A stretch of 38,366 bases of DNA, from NCBI GenBank assembly GCA_017522915.1, contig JAFWXX010000048.1, forward strand, positions 1-38,366. Reading direction: 5' to 3'. How positions within the stretch are numbered: the first letter of the stretch is position 1; each line of letters opens with the position of its first letter. Source of the DNA: Bacteroidaceae bacterium. GTDB lineage: Bacteria; Bacteroidota; Bacteroidia; Bacteroidales; Bacteroidaceae. A program made the translations under genes and the position numbers. The notes under the pieces are model-generated. The model worked only from the letters and a program-made list of their open reading frames with translations, had not been told where the DNA came from and searched no databases. This document shows positions 16,641 to 27,546 of this stretch, in pieces.

Positions 16641-17498
16641 ATGAACGATAAACTCTACAAAGTCCTGTTGTTCGCAGCTGCATTGATAATGCCTATAGTG
16701 TGCGGGGGTGTAATTTACGCCCTCGTCACTGACGCATACGAGGCTTTTGAACACTTCGGATTCTTCAGGTTTCTGACCTCCTCGGAGTGGAGCTATACCG
16801 AAGGGGCAGAACAGTATGGAGCTTTGCCATTCATTACAGGTACACTGATGACTACGCTCCTTGCATTAATCTTCTGTATTCCCTTCTCACTTCCTGTAGC
16901 ATTGTTCGTGGGCGAGTATTTCAAGGGAACACACATTGCTGCCATATTGAGTACTGTAACAGACCTTTTAGCCGGTATTCCCTCAATTATCTACGGTTTA
17001 TGGGGATTCTACACATTGCGCCCGCTCATTATGGCACTCAATATTTCTCCACAAGGCTCAGGCATTCTTACAGCTTCATTGGTATTGGCAATTATGATTG
17101 TCCCATATGCAGCCTCGCTGAGTGCCGAATTCATCAAGATGGTACCTAATGACTTGAAGGAAAGTGCATATAGTCTTGGGGCAACTCGTGCCGAAGTTAT
17201 TCACAAGGTGGTATTCCCAGTTGCCGGCTCAGGCATCTTCTCTTCATATATTCTGGCAATAGGCCGTGCGCTGGGTGAGACAATGACCGTAACCATGCTT
17301 ATAGGCAACACCAACAACATTCCCGATTCAATCACATCGACAGGCAACTCAATGGCATCCATTATAGCCAACCAATTCGGTGAAGCAGATGATTTGAGGC
17401 TATCTTCACTAATTGCCATAGGATTGATACTGTTCCTGATTACGGCATTTATCAACTTGATAGGCAAAATAATGATTAAACGTGCAAGAATCGCATAA
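16641..17498 (+). CDS. pstC: Phosphate ABC transporter permease PstC
   Basis: Inner-membrane permease subunit that pairs with PstA to form the phosphate channel. 285 residues with about six transmembrane segments. The cytoplasmic EAA loop contacting PstB is at KESAYSLGATRAEVIHKVVFPVAGSGI. The typical PstC segment TDLLAGIPSIIYGLWGFYTL is present. It starts 12 bases after pstS and ends 2 bases before pstA. Assignment as PstC rather than PstA follows from order and from the short N-terminus. Confidence 0.92.
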   Translation: MNDKLYKVLLFAAALIMPIVCGGVIYALVTDAYEAFEHFGFFRFLTSSEWSYTEGAEQYGALPFITGTLMTTLLALIFCIPFSLPVALFVGEYFKGTHIAAILSTVTDLLAGIPSIIYGLWGFYTLRPLIMALNISPQGSGILTASLVLAIMIVPYAASLSAEFIKMVPNDLKESAYSLGATRAEVIHKVVFPVAGSGIFSSYILAIGRALGETMTVTMLIGNTNNIPDSITSTGNSMASIIANQFGEADDLRLSSLIAIGLILFLITAFINLIGKIMIKRARIA

Positions 17499-17500
17499 CT

Positions 17501-18367
17501 ATGGATAAATTGAAAATAAGAAACCGTTTGGCAAAGAATAAGGCGTTGATGTGGACTGTATGCTTATTGGCAGCTCTTACAGCTATCCCTCTGTTTGCTA
17601 TTTTGGGAGAAGTGTTTATGCGTGGTTACGACCAGCTCTCATGGTCTTTCTTTACAGAGCCCACTCCTACGGCCTATAAGGCAATGAAAGCAATAGAAAC
17701 GGGTGAGCCAATCCCTGGCGGTATAGCAAATGGTATTATAGGAACAATGCTTATGCTTGGCATGGCAGCTGTCGCAGCAATTCCAACAGGCATCTTATGC
17801 GGTGCATTCCTGGCAGAGAATCCCAAAAGCAGATTTGCTCAAACGGTGAGTTATCTTACCGACCTGCTGCAAGGAACACCCTCGGTAATTATTGGCATTG
17901 TAGTATATATTTGGGTAGTCGTTCCGATGAAAGGCTACTCGGCCATCGCAGGTAGCGTGGCACTCTTTATTATGATGTTGCCGCTTATTATCCGCTCAAC
18001 GGAGGAGACTTTAAAGATTCTGCCTGCATCTCTCAAGGAGGCTGGTTTGGCACTTGGCGGCAACCGCGCCCGCGTGATGCTGATAGTACAACTCCCTGCA
18101 GCTTTTGGCGGCATCTTTACCGGTGTTCTGCTGGCTATCTCGCGTGTAATAGGTGAGACGGCTCCGCTTATGTTTACCGCACTCGGTTGCTCATTCATCC
18201 GTTTTGCGATTGACAAACCTATATCGGCAGTACCACTGCTTATATGGGAGTTCTTCAATGACCCCAACCTTCAAGAGCTGATTTGGGGTGCATCACTCTT
18301 CTTGTTATTATTTGTTCTTACATTGAATCTTACAGCTAAATATCTTGCAAAGAAATGGAATCAGTAA
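17501..18367 (+). CDS. pstA: Phosphate ABC transporter permease PstA
   Basis: Second permease subunit of the Pst transporter, 288 residues with about six membrane spans. TDLLQGTPSVIIGIVVYIWVVV is the hydrophobic core shared with PstC, and the EAA loop is LKEAGLALGGNRARVMLIVQLPAAFGGI. The loop after TM1 carries the usual PstA-type stretch (EPTPTAYKAMKAIETGEPIPGGIANGI). Its last 13 bases overlap the start of pstB, suggesting coupled translation. Confidence 0.92.
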   Translation: MDKLKIRNRLAKNKALMWTVCLLAALTAIPLFAILGEVFMRGYDQLSWSFFTEPTPTAYKAMKAIETGEPIPGGIANGIIGTMLMLGMAAVAAIPTGILCGAFLAENPKSRFAQTVSYLTDLLQGTPSVIIGIVVYIWVVVPMKGYSAIAGSVALFIMMLPLIIRSTEETLKILPASLKEAGLALGGNRARVMLIVQLPAAFGGIFTGVLLAISRVIGETAPLMFTALGCSFIRFAIDKPISAVPLLIWEFFNDPNLQELIWGASLFLLLFVLTLNLTAKYLAKKWNQ

Positions 18368-19122
18368 CACCTATACTTGAATTCAATAAGACTTGTATAT
18401 CATATACCAAGCAGACGATGGCAGTAAAATATGTTTCGGCAGCCATCGACAGAAATACAATAACTGCCATAATGGGACCTTCGGGTTGCGGAAAATCGAC
18501 ACTGCTGCGTGCAGTAAACCTCATGCATAACCTATATCCCAATATCCGTGTAGATGGCGAAATTTTGTTGAATGGCGAAAATATCCTATCAATGGAGCCT
18601 ATTGATGTTCGTCGTCGTATAGGTATGGTCTTTCAGCGTCCTGCACCATTCCCTACTATGAGCATATACGATAATGTTCTTTCGGGATATACACTGAATG
18701 GCATCCGTTTGTCGAAAAACGAAAAGAATGAAACCGTTGAACGCTGTTTGAAGAGCGTTGCACTATGGGACGAAGTTAAAGATGTACTGAACAAGAAGGG
18801 CACATTCCTGTCCGGTGGCCAGCAACAGCGATTATGCATTGCCCGTGCATTGGCAATGAAGCCGGATATATTGCTGATGGACGAGCCGACATCAGCACTT
18901 GACCCGATTGCTACGGCACATATTGAGGAACTGATGCAAGAACTTCAAAAAGAGGTTACAATCCTTATTGTTACTCACAATATGGGACAAGCTATGAGAA
19001 TCTCTTCAAAGTCGATGTTTATGTATTTAGGCGAGTTGGTCGAGTATGGCGAAACAGCTGCGATGTTCTCTACCCCTACGGATGAGCGCACCAAAGCCTA
19101 CCTTACAGGCAAAATGGGTTAG
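18355..19122 (+). CDS. pstB: Phosphate ABC transporter ATP-binding protein PstB
   Basis: ATPase that powers phosphate import with PstCA. 255 residues, the normal length. Walker A GPSGCGKST is near residues 41-49, the Q-loop is in MVFQRPAPFP, the ABC signature is LSGGQQQR, Walker B is ILLMDEP, and the switch histidine is in ILIVTHNMGQAMRIS. The start overlaps pstA by 13 bases. No phoU follows; the operon ends at the hairpin at 19196-19247. Confidence 0.95.
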   Translation: MESVTPILEFNKTCISYTKQTMAVKYVSAAIDRNTITAIMGPSGCGKSTLLRAVNLMHNLYPNIRVDGEILLNGENILSMEPIDVRRRIGMVFQRPAPFPTMSIYDNVLSGYTLNGIRLSKNEKNETVERCLKSVALWDEVKDVLNKKGTFLSGGQQQRLCIARALAMKPDILLMDEPTSALDPIATAHIEELMQELQKEVTILIVTHNMGQAMRISSKSMFMYLGELVEYGETAAMFSTPTDERTKAYLTGKMG

Positions 19123-19195
19123 AAACCTTCTCTTCAGCTAACGGCAAAGGTTTAGTTTATCCCATAACTATATACAATGTGCATACAGACAATAT

Positions 19196-19247
19196 AAAGC
19201 ATACCGGCAGAAATAAATCTTCATAGATTATTTTGCCGGAATGCTTT
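19196..19247. terminator. Hairpin between pstB and the catalase gene, probable bidirectional terminator
   Basis: AAAGCAT-A-CCGGCA (19196-19209) pairs with TGCCGG-A-ATGCTTT (19234-19247), leaving one A-A mismatch. The intervening bases can extend the stem through AATCT and AGATT around TCAT. It lies between the converging ends of pstB and the catalase gene. The flanks are A/T-rich without a long T-run. Confidence 0.65.
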
Positions 19248-19263
19248 AGTAAAATACAACTTG

Positions 19264-20769
19264 TTATCGGGTAACAGTTGCCTCTAACCTCTCCTTTTCG
19301 CTCATTGCGGCAAGCCTCTCTACCTCAGCCTTGTCAAGATTCATGGCCGATGCAAGGCGCATGCCGTAATCCTTGTCGGCAAGATAGCAATGTGCTGCGT
19401 GACGGTATTTTATATTTACAGTGACAGGCTTCATATCCTCGGCTGTATTCTCTATAAGCAACGCCTTCTTCTCTTCACTCATAAGGCGATAGAGATTGCC
19501 TGGCTGATAGAAACAGTTGTCTTCGCGTTCCTCATAGGGATTGTACCGCATAGACTCTCCGCAGACATCTGAAAAACTCTCATGCAAAGGCTTTGTATTC
19601 CACTCGCCGATACTGTTGGGCGAATAGCCTTTTGTTGAACCGTTATTGCCATCGACACGCATCTTGCCGTCACGATGATAGCTGTGCATAGGGCATCGCG
19701 GCATGTTTACAGGTATCTGGTCATGGTTCACGCCAAGCCTGTAACGCTGGGCATCGCCATACGAGAAAAGACGTCCTTGCAGAAGCTTGTCGGGAGAAAG
19801 GCCTATTCCAGGTACCACATGAGCCGGATTGAATGCAGCCTGTTCTACGTCGGCAAAATAGTTCTGCGGGTTGCGGTTGAGTTCAAGCACGCCGACTTCT
19901 ATAAGAGGAAAATCCTTATGGCTCCATACTTTTGTTATGTCGAACGGGTTCTCCTTGTAGCCTGCAGCCTGCTCTTCTGTCATCACCTGAATATAGAGTT
20001 TCCAGGTAGGATAATCACCTTTTTCTATTGCATTGAAGAGGTCGCGTCCGTGGCTCTCGCGGTCCGTGGCAACAATTGCTGCAGCCTCGGCATTGCTGAG
20101 ATTCTTTATCCCTTGCTGAGTTCTGAAATGGAACTTTACCCAAACGCGCTTGCCGGCGGAGTTTATAAGGCTATAGGTATGTGAACCGAAGCCGTGCATG
20201 TGCCTGTAGGATGCCGGTATTCCTCTGTCGGACATAACTATTGTCACCTGATGCAAAGCCTCCGGAAGCATTGTCCAGAAGTCCCAGTTGCTCTGAGGTG
20301 AACGCAGGTTGCTCTGCGGGTCACGCTTTATTGCATGGTTAAGGTCGGGGAACTGCAGCGGATCGCGCAGAAAGAATACCGGGGTGTTGTTGCCTACAAG
20401 GTCCCAATTGCCCTCTTCGGTATAGAACTTGACAGCAAAGCCGCGTATATCGCGCTCTGCATCGGCTGCTCCGCGCTCCCCTGCCACTGTTGAGAAACGC
20501 ACGAAAACATCTGTTTTCTTGCCAACAGAAGAAAACAACGAAGCACAGGTATATTGCGTTATGTCATGGGTTACAGTAAATGTGCCGAAAGCTCCGCTGC
20601 CTTTTGCATGCATACGCCTTTCGGGAATTACCTCACGGTCGAAATGGGCAAGCTTTTCAAGCAACCAGTTATCTTCGAGAAGAATAGGACCTCTATTGCC
20701 GGCTGTAAGGGAATTGGTGTTGTCGGAGACCGGAACGCCGGCCTCATTTGTAAGGAATCTCTTTTTCAT
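19264..20769 (-). CDS. katA: Monofunctional heme catalase
   Basis: Dismutates hydrogen peroxide in the cytoplasm. The ATG at 20769 gives 501 residues beginning [14 protein letters not shown]; a longer reading back to 20820 adds 17 unlikely residues. Catalytic His54 is in [12 protein letters not shown], the active-site Asn near 127 in [14 protein letters not shown], and the heme-ligand Tyr in [14 protein letters not shown] near residue 337. Length and sequence fit small-subunit (clade 3) catalases. It follows mutS on the same strand with 64 bases between, where a large dyad sits. A catalase gene points to some oxygen tolerance. Confidence 0.95.
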   Translation of the reverse strand: MKKRFLTNEAGVPVSDNTNSLTAGNRGPILLEDNWLLEKLAHFDREVIPERRMHAKGSGAFGTFTVTHDITQYTCASLFSSVGKKTDVFVRFSTVAGERGAADAERDIRGFAVKFYTEEGNWDLVGNNTPVFFLRDPLQFPDLNHAIKRDPQSNLRSPQSNWDFWTMLPEALHQVTIVMSDRGIPASYRHMHGFGSHTYSLINSAGKRVWVKFHFRTQQGIKNLSNAEAAAIVATDRESHGRDLFNAIEKGDYPTWKLYIQVMTEEQAAGYKENPFDITKVWSHKDFPLIEVGVLELNRNPQNYFADVEQAAFNPAHVVPGIGLSPDKLLQGRLFSYGDAQRYRLGVNHDQIPVNMPRCPMHSYHRDGKMRVDGNNGSTKGYSPNSIGEWNTKPLHESFSDVCGESMRYNPYEEREDNCFYQPGNLYRLMSEEKKALLIENTAEDMKPVTVNIKYRHAAHCYLADKDYGMRLASAMNLDKAEVERLAAMSEKERLEATVTR

Positions 20770-20774
20770 AAAAA

Positions 20775-20811
20775 CGTCTGTCAATAATTCACACTGAATC
20801 ATCAACAGACG
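20775..20811 (-). promoter_or_regulatory. 37-bp dyad with T-run abutting the catalase start codon
   Basis: On the minus strand CGTCTGT and ACAGACG form the outer arms (20805-20811 and 20775-20781), and ATTCA with TGAAT form inner arms around the same centre. Five T bases then the ATG at 20769 follow. The structure resembles an intrinsic terminator for mutS transcripts but ends exactly at the catalase start. It could be a terminator, an attenuator or a dyad operator for a peroxide regulator. Confidence 0.6.
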
Positions 20812-20833
20812 CCATAACATGTTTGTTCAGAGG

Positions 20834-23461
20834 TTATTTCCCTTTTACGATACGTTTAATGTCATTAAGTTTATTCAAGGCCTCTAGAGGTGTGAGGTTG
20901 TTCACATCAATACCCAGAATCTCGTCACGGACCTGTGACAGAACAGGATCGTCGAGCTGGAAGAAATTGAGTTGCAGACCTTCGCGGCTGTCGGCAATTT
21001 CTGCAGTAGGTGCAGCCTTAAGCTCTCCTCTGTTGTTGCTTGCTTCAAGTTTCTCCAGTATCTGTTCCGAACGCTTTACAATGCTTTTTGGCATGCCGGC
21101 AAGCTTTGCGACATGAATACCGAACGAGTGCTCGCTTCCGCCCGGCATAAGCTTACGGAGGAATATCACCTTGCCGTCGAGTTCGCGTACCGACACATTG
21201 AAGTTCTTTATACGCGGAAAACTCTTTTCCATCTCATTGAGTTCATGGTAGTGAGTTGCAAAAAGTGTCCTCGCCCTACCCTTTGCAGTCTCATGTATAT
21301 ATTCCACGATAGCCCACGCAATGGACATGCCGTCATAGGTCGATGTTCCGCGGCCAAGCTCATCGAAGAGCACAAGACTATGCCCCGAAATGTTATTCAG
21401 GATATTTGCAGCCTCCGTCATCTCGACCATAAACGTTGACTCGCCTGCCGAGATGTTGTCACTGGCACCTACGCGGGTGAATATCTTGTCAACAAGACCT
21501 ATCAACGCGCTTTCGGCAGGAACAAAACATCCTATCTGCGCCAGCAACGTTATCAGTGCAGTCTGTCTCAGAAGAGCCGACTTACCGGCCATATTAGGAC
21601 CTGTCACTATTATTATCTGCTGCTTCTCGCTGTCGAGGTAGAGGTCATTAGGTATATAGCTCTCCCCTGCTGCCATCTGACGCTCTATCACCGGATGACG
21701 GCCCTGTTTTATGTCAAGCACATCGCTTTCGCTTATCACCGGGCGTATATACTTGTATGCACGCGACACGTTGGCAAACGAAAGAAGGACATCGAGCCTT
21801 GCCAGATGCGATGCATCGACCTGTATCGAAGGAATGTATGAAGCCAAATCAGCAACAAGATTGCTGAATATCTGTGTCTCAAGAGAGAGTATCTTCTCCT
21901 CTGCTCCAAGAATCTTCTCTTCATACTCCTTGAGTTCCTGGGTAATATAACGCTCTGCATTGACTAAGGTCTGCTTGCGTATCCATTCGGGAGGAACATT
22001 ATCCTTGTATGTGTTGCGAACTTCGATGTAGTAGCCGAATACGTTGTTGAAGGAAATCTTCAGGCTCGGTATTCCTGTACGCTCGCTCTCGCGCTGCTGC
22101 AGCTGAAGAAGATAGTCCTTGCCATTGTATGCAATCTCACGCAGCTCGTCAAGACGGGCATCTACACCCTCGGCCACGACACCGCCCTTATTGAGCATCA
22201 AAGGCGGTTCAGGCACTATTTCATGTGCAATACGGTCACGTATGTCAGTACAGCAGTCGAGCTGCGCGCCTATCTGCTTCAGCACTGCATTGCTTGAAGC
22301 CTCGCATGCAGCCTTTATAGGCTCCACGGCCTGCAAGGCAAGCTTCAGCTGTACAAGTTCACGTGGCGACACACGCCCTGCAGCAACCTTCGCAATGATG
22401 CGTTCAAGGTCGCCTATCATGTGCAGCTGTTCCTCTACCAGTTCGCGGAATTCAGGCTCACGGAAATAGTATTCCACAACATCGAGACGCTCCTCTATCG
22501 GCTTCCTGTCCTTTAGAGGGAATACCATCCAGCGTTTCAGGAGACGTGCTCCCATAGCTGTCAAGGTGCGGTCAACGACAGAGAGAAGTGAAGAGCCTCC
22601 GTCGTGCATGCTGCCAAGAAGCTCAAGGCTGCGTATAGTGAACTTGTCGAGGCGCACGTAACGCTCCTCTTCTATGCGCGAAATGTTACGGATATGTGAT
22701 ATCTGGGTATGCAGAGTGACACCAAGATAGTGCAATATCGCACCGGCCGCCACCACTCCGCTGCGGAGGTGCGAAATGCCGAATCCCTTAAGGTTCTTGG
22801 TCTCGAAATGCTTTGTAAGCTTCTCGTTCGCGAATTCATCGGTGAAAGCCCAGTCATCAAGCTCAAAGGTGAGATACTTGCTGCCGAAACACTCCTCGAA
22901 ACGGTTTCTCAGGCCACGTTCAAAAAGGACCTCTTTCGGACGGAAGTTTATCAGAAGCTTTTCGATATAGTCGAATGTACCTTCGGCAACAAGAAATTCA
23001 CCTGTAGATATATCAAGGAACGATACTCCGCACATAGGCTTGCCGAAATGCACCGCAGCAAGGAAGTTGTTCTCCTTGTAGTCGAGCACATTGTCGTTTA
23101 TGGAAACACCCGGAGTGACAAGCTCGGTAATGCCTCTCTTTACAAGTTTCTTTGCCAGTTTAGGGTCTTCGAGCTGGTCGCATATTGCTACACGCTTGCC
23201 TGCACGCACCAGTTTCGGAAGATATGTGTCAAGTGCATGAAAAGGAAATCCTGCCATTTCAATGGCTTTTGAGGTATCGCTCTTGCCGTTGGAACGCTTG
23301 GTAAGGGTAATGCCCAGAATCTCCGATGCAACGATTGCATCGGAACAGTAGGTCTCATAAAAATCGCCGCAACGGAACAGCAGGACTGCATCGGGATGCT
23401 TTGCCTTGAGGTCGTAGAACTGACGCATCATCGGGGTTACGGCTACATCTTTTTCGGCCAT
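20834..23461 (-). CDS. mutS: DNA mismatch repair protein MutS
   Basis: Recognises mismatches and starts repair with MutL. 875 residues. The mismatch-reading Phe-X-Glu motif is F34-Y35-E36 in CGDFYETY. Connector, lever and clamp domains follow, and the C-terminal ATPase has Walker [14 protein letters not shown] near residue 620, Walker [17 protein letters not shown] and the conserved ATHYHEL. The start [19 protein letters not shown] is standard. It is divergent from leuS and is followed by the catalase gene; a shared transcript is possible but interrupted by the dyad. Confidence 0.97.
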   Translation of the reverse strand: MAEKDVAVTPMMRQFYDLKAKHPDAVLLFRCGDFYETYCSDAIVASEILGITLTKRSNGKSDTSKAIEMAGFPFHALDTYLPKLVRAGKRVAICDQLEDPKLAKKLVKRGITELVTPGVSINDNVLDYKENNFLAAVHFGKPMCGVSFLDISTGEFLVAEGTFDYIEKLLINFRPKEVLFERGLRNRFEECFGSKYLTFELDDWAFTDEFANEKLTKHFETKNLKGFGISHLRSGVVAAGAILHYLGVTLHTQISHIRNISRIEEERYVRLDKFTIRSLELLGSMHDGGSSLLSVVDRTLTAMGARLLKRWMVFPLKDRKPIEERLDVVEYYFREPEFRELVEEQLHMIGDLERIIAKVAAGRVSPRELVQLKLALQAVEPIKAACEASSNAVLKQIGAQLDCCTDIRDRIAHEIVPEPPLMLNKGGVVAEGVDARLDELREIAYNGKDYLLQLQQRESERTGIPSLKISFNNVFGYYIEVRNTYKDNVPPEWIRKQTLVNAERYITQELKEYEEKILGAEEKILSLETQIFSNLVADLASYIPSIQVDASHLARLDVLLSFANVSRAYKYIRPVISESDVLDIKQGRHPVIERQMAAGESYIPNDLYLDSEKQQIIIVTGPNMAGKSALLRQTALITLLAQIGCFVPAESALIGLVDKIFTRVGASDNISAGESTFMVEMTEAANILNNISGHSLVLFDELGRGTSTYDGMSIAWAIVEYIHETAKGRARTLFATHYHELNEMEKSFPRIKNFNVSVRELDGKVIFLRKLMPGGSEHSFGIHVAKLAGMPKSIVKRSEQILEKLEASNNRGELKAAPTAEIADSREGLQLNFFQLDDPVLSQVRDEILGIDVNNLTPLEALNKLNDIKRIVKGK

Positions 23462-23496
23462 ATATCGTTAATTTATCTTGCTTTGGTATTAATATG

Positions 23497-23504
23497 CGAA
23501 GATA
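23497..23504 (-). promoter_or_regulatory. -7-like element for mutS
   Basis: On the minus strand TATCTTCG followed by C is one base from TAnnTTTG and lies 35 bases upstream of the mutS ATG. The same octamer precedes ychF. No -33 TTTG is seen. Confidence 0.4.
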
Positions 23505-23597
23505 GCGAATTTTATCCTATTTTTCGGGATATACGGCAAAAAAGAGGTTTCCTCTGCAAATTCTGCCGGCAAAAAGGCAAATCATGCAAAATTTATA

Positions 23598-23638
23598 TAT
23601 TTTTGCAGTTTATTACATCTACTATGTAGATAGTAATA
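23598..23638 (+). promoter_or_regulatory. leuS -7 element and 5' leader hairpin
   Basis: TATTTTTG followed by C (23598-23605) matches TAnnTTTG(C). Right after it, TATTACATCTAC (23611-23622) pairs with GTAGAT and GTAATA (23626-23638), a 12-bp stem with a 3-base loop and one bulged A. The predicted transcript would start within a few bases of this stem. It is too small for a T-box and resembles a 5' stabilising stem or an operator. Confidence 0.5.
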
Positions 23639-23669
23639 CCATTCAGGCAAATAAATAAACTTAAGATAT

Positions 23670-26501
23670 ATGGCATACAATTTTAACGAGATTGAACAGA
23701 AGTGGCAGAAGCGATGGAAAGATAACAAGACCTATCGCGTAGTGGAGAATGAGAATAAGAAGAAGTTCTATGTGCTTAACATGTTCCCTTATCCGTCGGG
23801 AGCAGGACTTCATGTAGGCCACCCTTTAGGATATATAGCATCTGATATTTTCGCACGCTTCAAACGCCTGCAGGGATATAATGTGCTTAACCCTATGGGA
23901 TACGACGCATACGGACTTCCTGCAGAGCAGTATGCCATACAGACAGGACAGCACCCGGCAATTACAACAGAACAGAATATCAACCGCTACAGAGAGCAGC
24001 TCGACAAGATTGGCTTCTGTTTCGACTGGGACCGTGAGATAAGGACATGCGATGCAAACTACTATCACTGGACACAATGGACATTCATCAAGATGTTCAA
24101 CAGTTACTACGACAACAAGGCAAAGTGCGCGAAGCCTATAGCCGGACTTGTTGAGATTCTGAGCAAGGAGGGTAGTGCAGGAGTGGATGCCGCATGCACC
24201 AGAGATGTTGAGATAACAGCCGAAGAGTGGAACGGAATGAGCGAAGTTGCAAAGCAGGAGACACTGATGAACTGGCGAATTGCATTCCTCAACGAGACAA
24301 TGGTCAACTGGTGCCCTGCACTCGGAACAGTGCTTGCCAACGACGAGGTTGTAGATGGCGTTTCGGAGCGTGGAGGCTATCCTGTTGTACAGAAGAAGAT
24401 GAAGCAGTGGTGCCTTAGGGTATCGGCCTATGCACAGAGACTGCTCGACGGCCTTGAAAGAATAGACTGGACCGATTCTCTGAAGGAGACACAGCGTAAC
24501 TGGATAGGACGCAGCGAAGGTACAGAGATGCAGTTCCACATAAAGGATAGCGATATTGAATTCACTATATTCACAACACGTGCCGATACCATATTCGGCG
24601 TTACATTCATGGTCCTTGCTCCTGAAAGCGAGCTTGTCGCACAGCTTACTACAGAAGGACAGAAAGAGGCTGTAGAGGCCTATCTCGACCGCACAAAGAA
24701 ACGTACAGAGCGTGAACGTATGATAGACCGCAACGTCACCGGAGTATTCACCGGCTCGTATGCGATAAACCCTATCACTGGAGAAGAGATACCTGTATGG
24801 GTCAGCGACTATGTACTTTCGGGATACGGAACAGGAGCTATCATGGCCGTTCCTGCACACGACAGCCGTGACTATGCCTTTGCAAAGCATTTCGGCATTG
24901 AGATACGTCCGCTTATCGAGGGATGCGATGTAAGCGAGGAGAGCTTCGATGCAAAAGAGGGTACTATGACAAACTCTCCTGTTGTAAAGTTCGCCGACTG
25001 CAAGCTGAACCTTAACGGACTTACCGTAAAGGATGCCATAGCTGCAACGAAGGCATACGTTACAGAGAACGGATTGGGCAGGGTAAAGGTCAACTACAGA
25101 TTGCGCGATGCCATATTCAGCCGTCAGCGTTACTGGGGAGAACCGTTCCCTATCTACTACAAGGAGGGAGTGCCGTACCCTATACCCGAAGAGTGCCTTC
25201 CTCTTGAACTGCCCGAAGTAGAGAAGTTCCTGCCGACAGAGAGCGGAGAACCTCCATTGGGTCATGCAAGAATGTGGGCTTGGGATACAAAGAACAATAC
25301 AATTGCAAACAAGGACAGCATTGATAACGTTACTGTTTTTCCGCTTGAGCTTAATACTATGCCCGGCTTTGCCGGTTCAAGCGCATACTATCTGCGTTAC
25401 ATGGACCCTAAGAACAGCAAGGCACTTGTTTCGCCCGAAGCTGACGGATACTGGCAGAATGTTGACCTTTATGTAGGCGGTACAGAGCATGCTACCGGAC
25501 ATCTAATCTATTCACGCTTCTGGAATATGTTCCTATACGATACCGGCGTGAGCATAAAGGAAGAACCGTTCCAGAAACTTGTCAACCAAGGTATGATACA
25601 GGGACGGAGCAATTTCGTTTACCGCATAAAGGATACCAACACATTCGTTTCGCTAAACCTTTCAAAAGAGTATGATGTAACTCCTTTGCATGTTGATGTG
25701 AACATTGTTGCAAATGATGTGCTTGATATAGATGCTTTCCGTGCATGGCGTCCGGAATATGCAAATGCTGAGTTCATTCTTGAGAACGGCAAATATATTT
25801 GCGGATGGGCTATCGAGAAGATGAGCAAATCGATGTTCAATGTTGTAAACCCTGATACAATTGTAGAGAAATACGGAGCTGACACTCTTCGCATGTATGA
25901 GATGTTCCTCGGCCCTGTCGAGCAGTCAAAGCCATGGGATACCAACGGTATAGACGGATGTCACCGTTTCCTGCGCAAGCTTTGGGGAGTATTCTTCGAC
26001 AAGAACGACAACTGCATAGTGACCGACGAGGAACCGACAAAAGAGGAACTGAAGTCGCTGCACAAGCTCATCAAGAAGACAACTGAGGATATACCGGCAT
26101 TCTCATACAACACTACTGTCAGTGCGTTCATGATATGCCTGAATGAGCTTACAGCACTCAAATGCAACAAGAAGGCTATTCTTGAAAAAGTTGTTATTGT
26201 ACTATCTCCGTTCGCACCTCATATATGCGAAGAACTTTGGGAGGTGTTAGGACATGATACTACAATATGCGATGCCGAGTGGCCTGCTTTCAACGAGGAA
26301 TACTTGAAAGAGGATACTGTCAGATATACAATCTCGTTCAACGGAAAGGCACGTTTCACTCTGGATTTTGCTGCAGAAGCATCGAATGCAGAGATTGAAG
26401 CGGCTGTGCTTGCCAACGAGAACAGCTTGAAGTATATCGACGGCAAGCCTATCAAGAAAGTGATTATAGTACCTAAGAAGATTGTAAACATTGTCATTTA
26501 A
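23670..26501 (+). CDS. leuS: Leucyl-tRNA synthetase
   Basis: Class I synthetase charging tRNA-Leu. 943 residues, slightly longer than E. coli LeuRS (860), as expected for Bacteroidetes. The HIGH motif is HVGH at 48-51 and KMSKS is at 717-721. The CP1 editing domain, which clears norvaline- and isoleucine-tRNA, is recognisable from [19 protein letters not shown] and [17 protein letters not shown]. The extra length includes an insertion near residues 150-195 ([20 protein letters not shown]) and a segment before KMSKS. First gene of a five-gene + strand run. Confidence 0.97.
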   Translation: MAYNFNEIEQKWQKRWKDNKTYRVVENENKKKFYVLNMFPYPSGAGLHVGHPLGYIASDIFARFKRLQGYNVLNPMGYDAYGLPAEQYAIQTGQHPAITTEQNINRYREQLDKIGFCFDWDREIRTCDANYYHWTQWTFIKMFNSYYDNKAKCAKPIAGLVEILSKEGSAGVDAACTRDVEITAEEWNGMSEVAKQETLMNWRIAFLNETMVNWCPALGTVLANDEVVDGVSERGGYPVVQKKMKQWCLRVSAYAQRLLDGLERIDWTDSLKETQRNWIGRSEGTEMQFHIKDSDIEFTIFTTRADTIFGVTFMVLAPESELVAQLTTEGQKEAVEAYLDRTKKRTERERMIDRNVTGVFTGSYAINPITGEEIPVWVSDYVLSGYGTGAIMAVPAHDSRDYAFAKHFGIEIRPLIEGCDVSEESFDAKEGTMTNSPVVKFADCKLNLNGLTVKDAIAATKAYVTENGLGRVKVNYRLRDAIFSRQRYWGEPFPIYYKEGVPYPIPEECLPLELPEVEKFLPTESGEPPLGHARMWAWDTKNNTIANKDSIDNVTVFPLELNTMPGFAGSSAYYLRYMDPKNSKALVSPEADGYWQNVDLYVGGTEHATGHLIYSRFWNMFLYDTGVSIKEEPFQKLVNQGMIQGRSNFVYRIKDTNTFVSLNLSKEYDVTPLHVDVNIVANDVLDIDAFRAWRPEYANAEFILENGKYICGWAIEKMSKSMFNVVNPDTIVEKYGADTLRMYEMFLGPVEQSKPWDTNGIDGCHRFLRKLWGVFFDKNDNCIVTDEEPTKEELKSLHKLIKKTTEDIPAFSYNTTVSAFMICLNELTALKCNKKAILEKVVIVLSPFAPHICEELWEVLGHDTTICDAEWPAFNEEYLKEDTVRYTISFNGKARFTLDFAAEASNAEIEAAVLANENSLKYIDGKPIKKVIIVPKKIVNIVI

Positions 26502-26564
26502 CTATAATTGTACATAAAAAGAGTGATTCGAACCATTATCCGGTGTTCTTAAAATAAAAAGATT

Positions 26565-27536
26565 ATGCCTAAACGTTTCATTCCAAGACCTACAATAATG
26601 GGGGAGTTCAAGAACTACTTCATGATAACAATAGGGCTTATGTTCTATGCTTTTGCATGGAACTTCTTCATGGCTCCTTTCAAGTTCGTGACAGGAGGTA
26701 TAACAGGTATCGGTGCTATTGTGCAATATACTACCGGAATACCTATGCAATATACCTACTTTGCAATAAATGTCGTACTTATAATAATAGCGATATGGCA
26801 GCTTGGACTTAAGTTCTGCATAAAGACAATATATGCCATAATTATCCTTACGCTGTTTCTTGAGTTTTCACAGAATATCTTTGAGGTTTACCCTAATGCA
26901 TACGAGATTCTGGGACCGGACAAACAACTCGAAGCATGTATTGTGGGTTCCATATTCACCGGTATGGGAATTGCATTCTGTTTCATAAACAACGGAAGTA
27001 CAGGAGGCGTGGATATAATTGCGGCCATAGTTAACAAATACAAGGATGTCAGTTTCGGACGTGCTATGCTCTATGTGGATACGTGTATCATTACAAGCAG
27101 TCTATTCATCATTCCTACGGAAAATATTGTATTGAGCATACAGAAGGTATTCTACGGATATATAACACTGGTGATTGTAAATGTATCGCTAGATTATGTT
27201 GTGAACAGCAACAGACAGACAGTACAGTTCTTTATATTCTCCAGCAAATACAATGAGATTGCATACTACATAACACGCCATTTAAAGAGAGGTGTGACAC
27301 TTCTCGATTCTGTAGGATACTATTCGGGCAAAGAGGGAAAGGTTGTCACTACGCTTGCGCGTGCCAACCAATCGAACCAGCTTTTCAGTGCCATAAAACA
27401 GATTGACCCTAATGCATTAATTTCACAAACAAAGGCTATGGCCATATACGGCAACGGATTCGACAAGATAAAGGCTAAGGCAAAGGCTATAAAATTTGAA
27501 GAAAACGTTGCTGAAAACATAAAAAAGGATAATTAA
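26565..27536 (+). CDS. YitT family membrane protein (DUF2179 C-terminal domain)
   Basis: Predicted inner-membrane protein of unknown function, 323 residues. An N-terminal half of about five to six hydrophobic segments ([50 protein letters not shown]) contains the family stretch [14 protein letters not shown] and [20 protein letters not shown] cytoplasmic C-terminal domain ([34 protein letters not shown]...[10 protein letters not shown]) matches DUF2179, a PII-like fold. It starts 63 bases after leuS and ends 10 bases before rdgB. Confidence 0.88.
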   Translation: MPKRFIPRPTIMGEFKNYFMITIGLMFYAFAWNFFMAPFKFVTGGITGIGAIVQYTTGIPMQYTYFAINVVLIIIAIWQLGLKFCIKTIYAIIILTLFLEFSQNIFEVYPNAYEILGPDKQLEACIVGSIFTGMGIAFCFINNGSTGGVDIIAAIVNKYKDVSFGRAMLYVDTCIITSSLFIIPTENIVLSIQKVFYGYITLVIVNVSLDYVVNSNRQTVQFFIFSSKYNEIAYYITRHLKRGVTLLDSVGYYSGKEGKVVTTLARANQSNQLFSAIKQIDPNALISQTKAMAIYGNGFDKIKAKAKAIKFEENVAENIKKDN

Positions 27537-27546
27537 GAAGCTAAGG

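Noticed and set aside
20770..20820. Seventeen-codon upstream extension of the catalase
   Set aside because: It runs through the dyad and T-run; the ATG at 20769 begins the usual catalase N-terminus.
22355..22370. TTCACGTGGCGA inside mutS, considered as a second parS
   Set aside because: Only the central CACGTG matches; the outer palindrome is absent and the site is within coding sequence.
23543..23555. AGAGG/CCTCT hairpin with a T-run on the minus strand upstream of mutS
   Set aside because: The stem is only 5 bp and there is no minus-strand gene for it to terminate; probably chance.
23611..23638. T-box riboswitch for leuS
   Set aside because: The leader is under 70 bases with a single stem, has no T-box sequence or antiterminator, and T-boxes are not typical of this phylum.
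23826..25265. Open frame of 479 codons on the strand opposite leuS
   Set aside because: It lies entirely inside leuS, its product is rich in Cys, Leu and Tyr with no recognisable domain, and such frames are expected opposite genes with this codon usage.
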